From contig OX044356.1 of NCBI GenBank assembly GCA_943846715.1, positions 1,054,001 to 1,118,000 on the forward strand: a stretch of 64,000 nt of DNA, written 5' to 3'. This stretch comes from TMED14 sp002378565 (lineage in GTDB: Bacteria > Bacteroidota > Bacteroidia > Flavobacteriales > Schleiferiaceae). The position numbers were made by a program, and so were the translations under genes. The notes under the pieces are model-generated. The model made no database searches. It saw only the letters and a list, made by a program, of their open reading frames with translations, and was not told the origin of the DNA. Within the stretch, counting starts at the first letter, position 1. Each line of letters starts with the position of its first letter. This document shows, piece after piece, positions 43,295 to 51,645 of the stretch.

Positions 43295-44476
43295 ATGCAA
43301 TTCACATCTGATCGTGTTGCCTCCCTATCCTTGCCCATGACCATTGAAATGAGCAAGAAGGCACGCGCGCTTGTAGCGGAAGGGAAAGACATCTTAAACC
43401 TCAGCCTTGGGGAGCCGGATTTTGACAGCCCAAATTTTGTAAAAGATGCTGGAATTCAGGGTATTGAGGATAATTTTTCGCACTACATGCCTGTGCCAGG
43501 CTATCCCGATCTACGCGAAGCTATCGTTCGGAAATTTCATCGCGATAACGGCTTAACATACCAAATCAATGAAATTGTGGTTTCTACGGGAGCCAAGCAA
43601 AGCATAGCCAATATTGTGATGGCAACCGTCAATCCCGGTGATGAGGTGTTGATTCCCGCACCTTATTGGGTCTCCTATGCCGATTTAGCCCGCTTTGCTG
43701 GTGGCGTGGTCGTGAGCCCAAAAGCTGGCTTGGATCAAAAGTTTAAGATCACAGCAGAACAACTCGATGAGGCATTGACCGATCGATGCCGACTCATGAT
43801 TTTCTCTAGCCCCAACAATCCCAGCGGGGCCATGTACAGCAAAGAAGAGCTGGAATCCCTTGCTAAGGTGCTTGAACGCTACCCCAAGGTCTTTGTCATT
43901 GCCGATGAAATCTATGAGTACATACGTTACGACAACCGAGAGCATGCCAGCATGGCCAGCATTGAAAGCATGCGAGATCGCGTTGCAACGATCAATGGGC
44001 TATCCAAAGGCTTTGCCATGACGGGATGGCGCCTTGGCTACATGGGCGCACCCAGTTTCATGGCCCTAGCCTGTGAAAAGATTCAAAGCCAGTTCACCAG
44101 CGGTGCTTCCAGCATTGCACAACGTGCTGCCATCGCTGCTTTGGATGCAGGTAGGCCTTCTATTCTCTACATGCAAGATGCTTACACCAAGCGAAAAGAC
44201 TGCCTAATAAAGGCACTTCAGCCATTGGAGCATTTGAAAATGCAATCGCCCGATGGGGCGTTTTACCTCTTTGTTGATGTCAGCGCCTACTTGGATGAAA
44301 CCTGTCCTAGCAGCATGGAATTAGCCATGCATGTATTGGATGCAGGGGTGGCTACCATCCCCGGTGATGCCTTTGGTCTTGCTGGTTATTTACGCATCAG
44401 CTATGCCACAGATGAAGCCACCTTGACCAAGGCTGGCGAACGCATCGTTCGATGCTTGAAGCAACGCAATCAATAG
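43295..44476 (+). CDS. aspC: Aspartate aminotransferase (PLP fold type I)
   Basis: A 393-residue class I/II aminotransferase. I start at the ATG at 43295, preferring it to an upstream in-frame Met at 43250 because family proteins begin near SDRV..L..S. Visible residues: NLSLGEPDFDSP near 35-46, PYWVSY around 123-128 (stacking aromatic), SSPNNPSG at 171-178, ADEIYEYI (PLP-pyridine Asp, then Tyr), the Schiff-base K238 in NGLSKGFAMTGWRLGY, and R246. It would transfer amino groups between aspartate and 2-oxoglutarate; other prephenate- or alanine-using class members are possible. The potassium channel gene follows in 3 bp. Confidence 0.9.
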   Translation: MQFTSDRVASLSLPMTIEMSKKARALVAEGKDILNLSLGEPDFDSPNFVKDAGIQGIEDNFSHYMPVPGYPDLREAIVRKFHRDNGLTYQINEIVVSTGAKQSIANIVMATVNPGDEVLIPAPYWVSYADLARFAGGVVVSPKAGLDQKFKITAEQLDEALTDRCRLMIFSSPNNPSGAMYSKEELESLAKVLERYPKVFVIADEIYEYIRYDNREHASMASIESMRDRVATINGLSKGFAMTGWRLGYMGAPSFMALACEKIQSQFTSGASSIAQRAAIAALDAGRPSILYMQDAYTKRKDCLIKALQPLEHLKMQSPDGAFYLFVDVSAYLDETCPSSMELAMHVLDAGVATIPGDAFGLAGYLRISYATDEATLTKAGERIVRCLKQRNQ

Positions 44477-44479
44477 GTG

Positions 44480-46300
44480 ATGGGAAGCAAACTGCAACAG
44501 CAAATCAATCAGATTCGAGAATGGGTCAACTTGCGCATTTATGACTCAAAGCCGGGCATGCTTTTGTGGCTTCGGCGCATCAGCATCCCCTTGTCCTTAA
44601 CCTCGGTGGCGGCCTTGATGGCATACCATGGCTTTCAACTCAATGACGCAGAAGAATTGTTGGTAGAGCTTCTGTTGAAAGGAACCATTGCCTTTTACTT
44701 GATCAAGTACCTGATTCAGCTCTTTTTCTCCTTCTCACCCTGGCAAGACATCAAGGAAAGGCGATGGGAAGCGCTATTCATGGTCTCCATGGCACTGTAC
44801 ATTTTAGCCGTCAACCTATTCGATGAGCATATCATTCAGTCCTTAGGTCAAACCCTTGGCCTGGATAACCTTGAGGCCCTTTTCATGATCTTTGTGCAAG
44901 GTTATTTCTTGCTGTTTGTGGCCCTTGAAGTTGGCAAGGCCAGTCGCTTCCTTCCTAAGGTAGGAATGAATCCCGCAGGCATGCTGGTGATCAGTTTTGT
45001 GAGCTTGGCAGTTGTCGGTGCAGGTCTTCTTGCCATGCCTGAAATGTCAAACACGGAGGGAAGTATTCCTTTGATGGACGCCTTGTTTACCTCCGTTTCA
45101 GCTGTGTCTGTCACAGGACTGAATGTCATGGACATCACATCCATTCTTAGCTTCAAAGGGCAATTTGTTTTGATGGTTCTCATCCAATTGGGTGGGTTGA
45201 ACTTTCTAACCTTTGCAAGCATGCTTGCACTGCTTGCGAACCCCTCCATGGGTCGGCGCATTGGAAGCTTGATGCAATCAGGTGGTGGCAGTGGGGGGGG
45301 CGGTATCCTCGTGAAGCAAATTATCCGTTTTTCCTTGTTCTTTGAGGCCATCACCATGGTTTTGCTCTATTTTTCATGGGGGGATTACCCATTTGAACAT
45401 TGGGGTGACAAGGTCTTCTTCTCTGCCTTTCATGCAGTGTCAGCATTCACCAATGCTGGATTCAGCCTGATGCCTGAGGGCTTGGCCAACCCCTTGTTGA
45501 CAAACAACACCGCCTTTGTCGTCATCATAGGTCTCAGCGTCATTTTTGGGGCATTGGGCTTCACCACGATCCATGACCTCTTCAGCTCGCAGGCCACGAG
45601 CAAACGAAGAAAAAACCCATGGACGCATTTGACTATCAACACCAAGATTGCTCTCTATGCCACCATCATACTGATACCTGTTGGCGCCTTGCTTTTTGCT
45701 TTACTGGAATCCAATGGGGTCCTTGTGGGCATGTCATGGGCGGAGCGAAGTCTCACAGCTTTATTCCAATCAGTCACGCTTCGATCAGCAGGTTTCAACA
45801 CGGTTGACGTTGGCGCCTTGACCACACCCACCTTGATAATCGCCATCATCTTCATGTTCATTGGTGGCAGTTCAGGCTCAACAGCTGGCGGCATCAAAAC
45901 CAGCACATTCACCTTGGTATTCCTCAATGCCATGGCAACCATTCGGGGGCAAAAAAGGGTAGAATTCTCAAGAACCACCATCCCCACTGGGCTACTGAAC
46001 ATGGCCTCGTCTATATTTTTGTTTTCTGCCTCTTCCATATTTCTTGGCGTTTTATTGCTCAGCATCACTGATGGACACCTCAGTTTGGAACAATTGGCCT
46101 TTGAAGAGGTCTCTGCATTTTGCACCCTTGGATGGTCCACCGGCATCACCGAAGAATTGAGTGAAATGGGCAGAATTATCTTGATATCAAGCATGTTTAT
46201 TGGGCGTATAGGCACCGTAACTTTGGCCTTTGCCCTAACAAGCAGCAAAAAAGCCAGCACTAAGTATTCTTACCCTAATGCCTCCGTTCAGGTTGGATAA
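44480..46300 (+). CDS. TrkH/KtrB-family potassium uptake channel
   Basis: A 606-residue inner-membrane protein. The fourfold MPM repeat of the Trk/Ktr superfamily is shown by the four selectivity-filter segments SVTGL (VSVTGLNVMD), NAGFS (TNAGFSLM), RSAGFN (LRSAGFNTVD) and TLGWS (CTLGWSTG). Extra N-terminal helices precede them. A Gly-rich loop (SGGGSGGGG) lies in a cytoplasmic segment around residues 268-277 and is encoded by a run of eight G. The partner TrkA/KtrA regulatory subunit is not adjacent. I take the ATG at 44480; GTG at 44477 is also in frame. Confidence 0.92.
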   Translation: MGSKLQQQINQIREWVNLRIYDSKPGMLLWLRRISIPLSLTSVAALMAYHGFQLNDAEELLVELLLKGTIAFYLIKYLIQLFFSFSPWQDIKERRWEALFMVSMALYILAVNLFDEHIIQSLGQTLGLDNLEALFMIFVQGYFLLFVALEVGKASRFLPKVGMNPAGMLVISFVSLAVVGAGLLAMPEMSNTEGSIPLMDALFTSVSAVSVTGLNVMDITSILSFKGQFVLMVLIQLGGLNFLTFASMLALLANPSMGRRIGSLMQSGGGSGGGGILVKQIIRFSLFFEAITMVLLYFSWGDYPFEHWGDKVFFSAFHAVSAFTNAGFSLMPEGLANPLLTNNTAFVVIIGLSVIFGALGFTTIHDLFSSQATSKRRKNPWTHLTINTKIALYATIILIPVGALLFALLESNGVLVGMSWAERSLTALFQSVTLRSAGFNTVDVGALTTPTLIIAIIFMFIGGSSGSTAGGIKTSTFTLVFLNAMATIRGQKRVEFSRTTIPTGLLNMASSIFLFSASSIFLGVLLLSITDGHLSLEQLAFEEVSAFCTLGWSTGITEELSEMGRIILISSMFIGRIGTVTLAFALTSSKKASTKYSYPNASVQVG

Positions 46301-46303
46301 GCC

Positions 46304-47026
46304 ATGAAACCAGTCAAACCATACAGCGAAGAGGGCTCCAAAAAAGCCCAAGTCGCCAGCATGTTCAATGCCATTGCAAAGCGTTACGATCTACTGAATC
46401 GAACCCTTTCCTTGGGGATCGATGTGATCTGGCGCAACATCACGGTCAAAGCTGTGGGAAAACACCAACCCATCGACCTCTTGGATGTGGCCACTGGCAC
46501 AGGTGATCTTGCCATCGCATTGAGTCACATTCCTAACAGTCACATTGATGGCATTGACATTGCTCAAGGCATGCTTGCGGTTGCGCAAGTGAAGATTGAA
46601 AAAAAGCATTTAGATGACCGAATCACCCTGTCCCATGGCGATGGGGAATCCTTGCCCTACAAGGATGCTTCCTACGATGCAGTAACGGTAGCCTTTGGTG
46701 TCCGCAACTTTGAGAACCTGATGCCTGGACTCAAAGAAATGCGCCGGGTGTTGCGTCCGGATGGGCAAATCGCCATCTTGGAATTCTCACAGCCTGAGCG
46801 ATTTCCGATCAAGCAGATTTACCACGTCTATTTCAATGTGATTTTGCCCGTGATTGGCCGATTGGTCTCCAAAGACAATGCAGCCTACACCTATCTGCCT
46901 GAAAGTGTTGATGCCTTCCCTTATGGCCAAACCTTTCTTGATAAACTCCAGGAAGCTGGCTTCCGTGACCTCCATCACCGTCCTTTGACTTTTGGGATCG
47001 CCACATTGTACACAGCTAAAAAATAA
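46304..47026 (+). CDS. ubiE: Demethylmenaquinone methyltransferase
   Basis: SAM-dependent C-methylation giving menaquinone, the respiratory quinone of this phylum (also called MenG). In 240 residues: MFNAIAKRYDLLNRTLSLGID at 20-40, SAM motif I LLDVATGTGDLA near 58-69, the acidic GIDIAQGML loop, AFGVRNF and LRPDGQIAILEFSQPE. It lies 3 bp after the channel gene and 8 bp before the first possible porT start. The ubiE-porT order is one I know from many Bacteroidota. Confidence 0.95.
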   Translation: MKPVKPYSEEGSKKAQVASMFNAIAKRYDLLNRTLSLGIDVIWRNITVKAVGKHQPIDLLDVATGTGDLAIALSHIPNSHIDGIDIAQGMLAVAQVKIEKKHLDDRITLSHGDGESLPYKDASYDAVTVAFGVRNFENLMPGLKEMRRVLRPDGQIAILEFSQPERFPIKQIYHVYFNVILPVIGRLVSKDNAAYTYLPESVDAFPYGQTFLDKLQEAGFRDLHHRPLTFGIATLYTAKK

Positions 47027-47052
47027 CTAGCAACATGCTGCGTTATAGCCCC

Positions 47053-47745
47053 ATGAAAGGCATCCCAATAATTGGTCTTATGGTGGCTCTGAGCTGTGGA
47101 CTCCATGCACAATCTGTGCAAAGCCCCAACCTGCCACGCTACGATCAAAAACAGATCCATTTTGGCTTCATTCTTGGCAGCCAAAACATGGGCTTTCATT
47201 ACCGACCAGATACCCAATGGCCCACAGGGGTTTTTGGCGTTGAATTGGTTCCTCAATGGGGTTACACAGTTGGCATCGTCAGCGATCTTCGCTTGAACAA
47301 TTTCATGAATTTGCGTTTTGTCCCAACCTACAGTGCGGGAGAAAGGCAGCTGATTTTTGATGCCATCGATCCCACAGATAACCAGCGTAAGTCCATCGTT
47401 CGTCGCATGGAATCATCCTTGATTATTTTTCCCTTGGAATTGAAGGTGAAAACTGAACGAATTGGGAACCATCGATGGTATGTCTTGGGTGCCATTTCAG
47501 GTCAATTGGACTTAGCCAGCAAGGCAAAGGTCATAGATGACCGATTCTTTAAGCTGCAAGCCTCAGGCTACGGTTTTGACGTAGCTGTAGGGATGGATTT
47601 TTACTTTGAGTATTTTAAACTCAGCCCCCAATTCCGCATCACCATCGGGCAAAGCAATTTGCATGTCGATGACGGTACAGCTTTTGCTCAGGCCATCCCT
47701 TTGCTGCAAACCCGGTCAGTTGGCTGGGTCTTTGCCTTTGAATGA
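47053..47745 (+). CDS. porT: PorT-family outer-membrane protein (type IX secretion/gliding)
   Basis: About 230 residues with a signal peptide (MKGIPIIGLMVALSCGLHAQ). An in-frame ATG at 47035 adds six residues and is equally possible. The mature protein is an eight-strand-type barrel: IHFGFILGSQNMGFHYR, LRLNNFMNLRFVPTYSAGERQL, IIFPLELKVKTERIGNHRWYVLGA, FDVAVGMDFYFEYFKLSPQFRITIG. The pattern and its place after ubiE and before an rRNA methylase match PorT, needed for gingipain secretion in Porphyromonas and for T9SS generally. It agrees with the T9SS cargo tail at the window's left end. Confidence 0.85.
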   Translation: MKGIPIIGLMVALSCGLHAQSVQSPNLPRYDQKQIHFGFILGSQNMGFHYRPDTQWPTGVFGVELVPQWGYTVGIVSDLRLNNFMNLRFVPTYSAGERQLIFDAIDPTDNQRKSIVRRMESSLIIFPLELKVKTERIGNHRWYVLGAISGQLDLASKAKVIDDRFFKLQASGYGFDVAVGMDFYFEYFKLSPQFRITIGQSNLHVDDGTAFAQAIPLLQTRSVGWVFAFE

Positions 47746-47746
47746 A

Positions 47747-48469
47747 TCAGGCGATATGCCAGGCCTGCATCAGGATACCTCCAGCCATGGCTACATTCAA
47801 GCTTTCTGTTTGACGGCCTTTAGCCCGACGTATGCTGACCACTTGATCTGTTACGTTTTTCCAATGTTCTGAAGGGCCTGCTCCCTCATTCCCCATCACC
47901 AATGCGCTGCGCTCTGGCCATGGCATTTGTTCGACAGGCTTACCGCCCATGTCTGCTAAAAACAAGGTTCTGCCTTCTGCTGTCAGCTGTTGACTCAATG
48001 CTTCCTCCGGCATCAATACCACAGGCATCCGGGCCATTGCACCCATGCTGGACTGTACAACCTTTGGGTTAAAGGGATCTACACTGCCCTTAGAGAAGGC
48101 AATATAATCCAGACCATACCAATCAGCCAATCGAATCAAAGTCCCCGCATTGCCTGGGTCCTGGATGCGGTCCAGTACCAGGACCAACCCCCCTTGCTGA
48201 GGCGTTAGGGTTTGCTGACTGAACACAGCTAAAGCATCACTGGGCTGGTCCAGGGCGCTGATGGCCCTTAATTCAGATTCGTCAATCACTTCACCTTGGT
48301 CTGCCAGTGAGCTGTTCTCTGTGACAAGCAGGGTCTGCATTGTCCAACCGCCTTCGATGAAATCGTTGATGCTTTTGTGCCCTTCAACAAGGAAACGACT
48401 CAAGCTTTCTCTGCCTTTTTTTCTTTGCAGGGATAGGATCTGTGATCTTTTATTTTTGCTCAATGCCAT
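47747..48469 (-). CDS. TrmH/SpoU-family RNA 2'-O-methyltransferase
   Basis: A 240-residue SPOUT methyltransferase, started at the ATG at 48469 (MALSKNKRSQILSLQRKKG), since the upstream extension begins with TTG and is untypical. An N-terminal RNA-binding substrate domain with FLVEGHKSINDFI precedes motif 1 LVLDRIQDPGNAGTLIRLADWYGLD, motif 2 ALVMGNEGAGPS and motif 3 VSIRRAKGRQTESLNVAMAGGILM. These bind SAM in a trefoil knot. It modifies tRNA or 23S rRNA ribose; which one cannot be fixed. It is convergent with porT and divergent from rpe. Confidence 0.92.
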   Translation of the reverse strand: MALSKNKRSQILSLQRKKGRESLSRFLVEGHKSINDFIEGGWTMQTLLVTENSSLADQGEVIDESELRAISALDQPSDALAVFSQQTLTPQQGGLVLVLDRIQDPGNAGTLIRLADWYGLDYIAFSKGSVDPFNPKVVQSSMGAMARMPVVLMPEEALSQQLTAEGRTLFLADMGGKPVEQMPWPERSALVMGNEGAGPSEHWKNVTDQVVSIRRAKGRQTESLNVAMAGGILMQAWHIA

Positions 48470-48494
48470 CGGTGAAAGGTAATGCGCATTGCCG

Positions 48495-48502
48495 TAATTT
48501 TG
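48495..48502 (+). promoter_or_regulatory. -7 element for rpe (TAATTTTG)
   Basis: TAATTTTG matches TAnnTTTG exactly, 17 bp before the rpe ATG. No good -33 TTG was seen. Confidence 0.35.
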
Positions 48503-48519
48503 CTTCAAACAAACCTACC

Positions 48520-49167
48520 ATGATTGCACCTTCCATTCTTTCCGCTGATTTTGCCAATTTGCAGCGCGATGTTGAAATGATCAATGGCAGTGAGGCTACC
48601 TATTTTCACATTGACATCATGGATGGCGTATTTGTGCCCAATATCTCCTTTGGTCTACCTGTGCTTGCCGCCATCAATCGCCATGCAAGCAAGCCCTTGG
48701 ATGTGCACCTAATGATTGAGCAACCTGAACGCTACATCAAGGACTTCCGTGCTGCTGGCGCAGACATCTTGACTGTCCATCTAGAGGCTAGTCGTCACTT
48801 GCACCGCAGCTTACAGGCTATCAAGGCTGAAGGCATGAAAGCTGGTGTGGCATTGAATCCACATAGCCCAGTTTCCCTTTTAAATGATGTGATTCAGGAC
48901 TGTGACTTGGTTTGTTTGATGAGTGTGAATCCCGGATTTGGCGGACAGTCATTCATCGAAAAAACCTACGATAAAATCACCGAGCTCAAAGCCATGATTG
49001 TCGCTGTTGGCTCCAACACGCTCATTGAAATCGATGGCGGTGTCAACAAGGACAATGCCGCTGCACTCAAGGCTGCAGGAGCTGATGTATTGGTGGCAGG
49101 ATCAGCGGTGTTCAAAGCCGATGACCCGGTTCAAATGATTCAGACACTGCAACAAGCAGGCAATTAA
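48520..49167 (+). CDS. rpe: Ribulose-phosphate 3-epimerase
   Basis: Interconverts ribulose 5-phosphate and xylulose 5-phosphate in the pentose phosphate pathway. The 215-residue TIM barrel starts MIAPSILSADFANL; metal-site residues are in FHIDIMDG and LDVHLMIE, VNPGFGGQSF is the phosphate loop, and IEIDGGVN has the second catalytic Asp. The ATG at 48520 is the normal family start; further upstream in-frame sequence is opposite the methylase gene. A class I aldolase gene follows about 90 bp later. Confidence 0.96.
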   Translation: MIAPSILSADFANLQRDVEMINGSEATYFHIDIMDGVFVPNISFGLPVLAAINRHASKPLDVHLMIEQPERYIKDFRAAGADILTVHLEASRHLHRSLQAIKAEGMKAGVALNPHSPVSLLNDVIQDCDLVCLMSVNPGFGGQSFIEKTYDKITELKAMIVAVGSNTLIEIDGGVNKDNAAALKAAGADVLVAGSAVFKADDPVQMIQTLQQAGN

Positions 49168-49212
49168 GTCTGATCTATTCCTGCAAACCATGTTCATTGA
49201 CTGAATTGGCAG

Positions 49213-49220
49213 TAGTTTTG
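49213..49220 (+). promoter_or_regulatory. -7 element for the aldolase gene (TAGTTTTG)
   Basis: TAGTTTTG matches TAnnTTTG in the 90-bp gap before the aldolase gene; predicted leader about 35 nt. No TTG at the normal -33 distance. Confidence 0.35.
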
Positions 49221-49257
49221 TTAATTACAACCCAAGACACCATTTAAACCTATTACT

Positions 49258-50316
49258 ATGTCATTGGAACAACTTACCACACTTTTAGGCGACCAGGCTG
49301 AATCCTTGCTGAGTCACACCTGTAAAGCCATCGATCAAAGCGATATCCATTTGCCTTCAGGCGATTTTGTTAGTGAACATTTCGCTTCAAGCAATCGCAG
49401 CAACCTGGTACTTGGCTCCCTGCAGACGCTCTATGGACATGGAAGACTTGGCCACACCGGTTACTTGAGCATATTGCCCGTAGATCAGGGCATTGAGCAC
49501 TCTGCTGCTGCATCCTTCGCCCCTAACCCTAGCTATTTTGATCCGGAAAACATCATTCAATTGGCCATGGAAGGCGGCTGCAACGCAGTAGCTTCCACCT
49601 TTGGGGTGTTGGCCAATTTGTCTCGCAAATACGCCCACAAGATTCCCTTCATTGTGAAAATCAATCACAATGAGATTTTGTCCTACCCCAATCAATTTGA
49701 CCAAACCATGTACGGCTCAGTCGCAGATGCCTACGAAATGGGCGCAGTGGCTGTTGGTGCAACCATCTATTTTGGCGCTGAAGAAAGTCGTCGTCAGATT
49801 CAAGAGGTTTCTGAAGCCTTTGAACATGCACGTTCGCTTGGCATGGCTACCATTCTATGGTGCTACACCCGCAACAGTGCTTTCAAGGTTGATGGCGTAG
49901 ACTACCATACTTCAGCTGACCTCACGGGACAAGCCAACCATATCGGGGTGACCATTCAAGCTGACATCATTAAGCAGAAGCTACCCACCAACAATGGCGG
50001 ATACCTTGCTGTAGGTCATGGTAAAACCCATGACAAGGTTTACAGTGAACTCAGTTCGGACCACCCCATTGACCTTTGTCGTTACCAAGTCGCTAATTGC
50101 TACATGGGACGCATTGGACTCATCAATTCAGGGGGCGCATCCAACGGCAGCAACGATCTAGCTGAGGCTCTTTCAACTGCTGTTATCAATAAACGTGCTG
50201 GCGGCCAGGGACTTATTTTGGGACGCAAAGCATTCCAACGCCCTCTAAGTGAAGGCATTGACATGCTGAATGCTGTTCAAGACGTTTACCTTAACACGGA
50301 CATCACCATTGCGTAA
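49258..50316 (+). CDS. fbaB: Class I fructose-bisphosphate aldolase (FbaB/DhnA type)
   Basis: Schiff-base aldolase of glycolysis/gluconeogenesis. The 352 residues match E. coli FbaB in length and landmarks: GRLGHTGYLSILPVDQGIEHSAAASFAPN, GGCNAVASTFGVL, PFIVKINHNE, GATIYFGAEESRRQI, and DLTGQANHIGVTIQADIIKQK, which holds the likely catalytic Lys in IIKQK. It is unrelated to the Zn-dependent class II enzyme. accD starts 5 bp after its stop, so the two are probably one operon. Confidence 0.94.
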   Translation: MSLEQLTTLLGDQAESLLSHTCKAIDQSDIHLPSGDFVSEHFASSNRSNLVLGSLQTLYGHGRLGHTGYLSILPVDQGIEHSAAASFAPNPSYFDPENIIQLAMEGGCNAVASTFGVLANLSRKYAHKIPFIVKINHNEILSYPNQFDQTMYGSVADAYEMGAVAVGATIYFGAEESRRQIQEVSEAFEHARSLGMATILWCYTRNSAFKVDGVDYHTSADLTGQANHIGVTIQADIIKQKLPTNNGGYLAVGHGKTHDKVYSELSSDHPIDLCRYQVANCYMGRIGLINSGGASNGSNDLAEALSTAVINKRAGGQGLILGRKAFQRPLSEGIDMLNAVQDVYLNTDITIA

Positions 50317-50320
50317 GCCC

Positions 50321-51193
50321 ATGGAGAACGAAGAAGGAAAAGGCTGGTTCAAACGAATCAAATCTGGCATCACGACAGCCACGGAGGAAAAAAAGGAGTT
50401 CCCCGATGGCTTGTGGTACAGCTGCCCCAAGTGCAAGGTGATGGTTACCACCGATGAGCATGCAGAAAGCTTGTGGGTTTGTGGCAATTGTGGTCACCAC
50501 GAGCGCATTGATGCCAGAGAGTACATGTCTTTCCTTTTTGATGAAGGCGCATTCACCGAGCTCAATCCAAACATGGTTTCTGTTGATCCCTTAGAATTCA
50601 CTGACACCAAGCCCTACAAGGATCGCCTCAAGGCAATCCGCAAGAAAACTGGCTTGAAGGATGCCATCACCACCGGGCATGGTGAAATGAATGGCATCAC
50701 CGTAACCATGGCCATCATGAATTTCAAATTCATTGGCGGTTCCATGGGTTCTGTTGTGGGTGAAAAGATTGCGCGAGCAATCGATCACAGTTTGGCAACA
50801 AAAACCCCATTAATCATTGTGTCAAAAAGCGGCGGTGCTCGCATGATGGAAGCAGCTATTTCATTGATGCAATTGGCAAAGACCTCTGGCCGACTTGGCC
50901 GGCTGGATGACGCAAAGATTCCTTACATCTCTGTATTGACTCACCCAACCACTGGTGGCGTAACGGCATCCTTCGCCATGCTTGGTGACATCAACATCGC
51001 AGAACCTCGAGCTCTCATAGGCTTTGCAGGCCCTCGTGTCGTGAAAGAAACCATTGGCAAGGAGCTGCCGGAAGGCTTCCAAACCAGTGAGTTCGTTGAG
51101 GACCATGGATTTCTTGATTTCATCGTGGAACGCAAGGACCTGAAAGTCAAGATGTCACAATGGCTAACCATGGTTTATCCTTCGAAAAAATAA
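50321..51193 (+). CDS. accD: Acetyl-CoA carboxylase carboxyltransferase subunit beta
   Basis: Carboxyl transfer from biotin-carrier protein to acetyl-CoA in fatty acid synthesis. In 290 residues the zinc ribbon is complete: C35/C38 (CPKC) and C54/C57 (CGNC). The crotonase-fold half shows FIGGSMGSVVGEKIARAID, VSKSGGARMMEAAISLMQ with the oxyanion loop, THPTTGGVTASFAMLGDI, and IGFAGPRVVKETIG. The ATG at 50321 sits 4 nt past the aldolase stop; in-frame upstream codons belong to that gene. Confidence 0.97.
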   Translation: MENEEGKGWFKRIKSGITTATEEKKEFPDGLWYSCPKCKVMVTTDEHAESLWVCGNCGHHERIDAREYMSFLFDEGAFTELNPNMVSVDPLEFTDTKPYKDRLKAIRKKTGLKDAITTGHGEMNGITVTMAIMNFKFIGGSMGSVVGEKIARAIDHSLATKTPLIIVSKSGGARMMEAAISLMQLAKTSGRLGRLDDAKIPYISVLTHPTTGGVTASFAMLGDINIAEPRALIGFAGPRVVKETIGKELPEGFQTSEFVEDHGFLDFIVERKDLKVKMSQWLTMVYPSKK

Positions 51194-51216
51194 GTCGCTC
51201 ACTGGGCAATTTTACC

Positions 51217-51224
51217 TACCTTTG
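51217..51224 (+). promoter_or_regulatory. -7 element for rpsO (TACCTTTG)
   Basis: TACCTTTG, exact TAnnTTTG match, in the accD-rpsO gap. A start a few bases on (GCGGCC) would give a leader of about 45 nt. Confidence 0.42.
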
Positions 51225-51272
51225 CGGCCTCCGATCCACGGACTACAACCAACTATCTATAACGATTTAGGA

Positions 51273-51542
51273 ATGTACCTGACTCCAGAAAAAAAGCGCG
51301 AAATTTTCGCTAAACACGGTAAGAACGATGCTGACACCGGCACCGCTGAAGGCCAAATCGCCTTATTCACTTACCGAATTGCTCACCTTACTGAGCACCT
51401 CAAAATCAACCGCAAAGACTACAACACAGAGCGTTCACTCGTTTTGTTGGTCGGCAAGCGAAGAAGTCTCTTGAACTACCTTCAAGACAAAGACATCTTG
51501 CGCTACCGTGCCATCGTAGAAAAGCTGGGTCTTCGCAAATAA
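51273..51542 (+). CDS. rpsO: 30S ribosomal protein S15
   Basis: An 89-residue primary binder of the 16S rRNA central domain. It begins MYLTPEKKREIFAKHGK, contains TGTAEGQIALFTYRIAHLTEHLK, and RSLVLLVGKRRSLLNYLQDKD with the GKRRSLL motif, ending VEKLGLRK. The ATG at 51273 fits the family N-terminus. It lies upstream of pnp, the common bacterial order, with a 103-bp gap that holds a weak hairpin. S15 autoregulation by its leader is known elsewhere; I cannot recognise the element here. Confidence 0.97.
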   Translation: MYLTPEKKREIFAKHGKNDADTGTAEGQIALFTYRIAHLTEHLKINRKDYNTERSLVLLVGKRRSLLNYLQDKDILRYRAIVEKLGLRK

Positions 51543-51582
51543 TTGCAGAAGACAAACGCAACACTGGAAAGGTAATTCTTAC

Positions 51583-51608
51583 TGAGTTGCCTTTTTCAGC
51601 TCAATTTT
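51583..51608 (+). terminator. Weak hairpin between rpsO and pnp
   Basis: TGAGTTG at 51583-51589 pairs with CAGCTCA at 51597-51603 (one G-U) and is followed by ATTTT. It could be a partial terminator or RNA-processing site. Confidence 0.3.
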
Positions 51609-51645
51609 ATCGGGGCGCCGTAAACCAATCAGAAGTAAAGAAGAC

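Noticed and set aside
45655..46260. 201-codon open frame on the minus strand
   Set aside because: Antisense to the potassium channel gene; a shadow of its membrane-helix codons.
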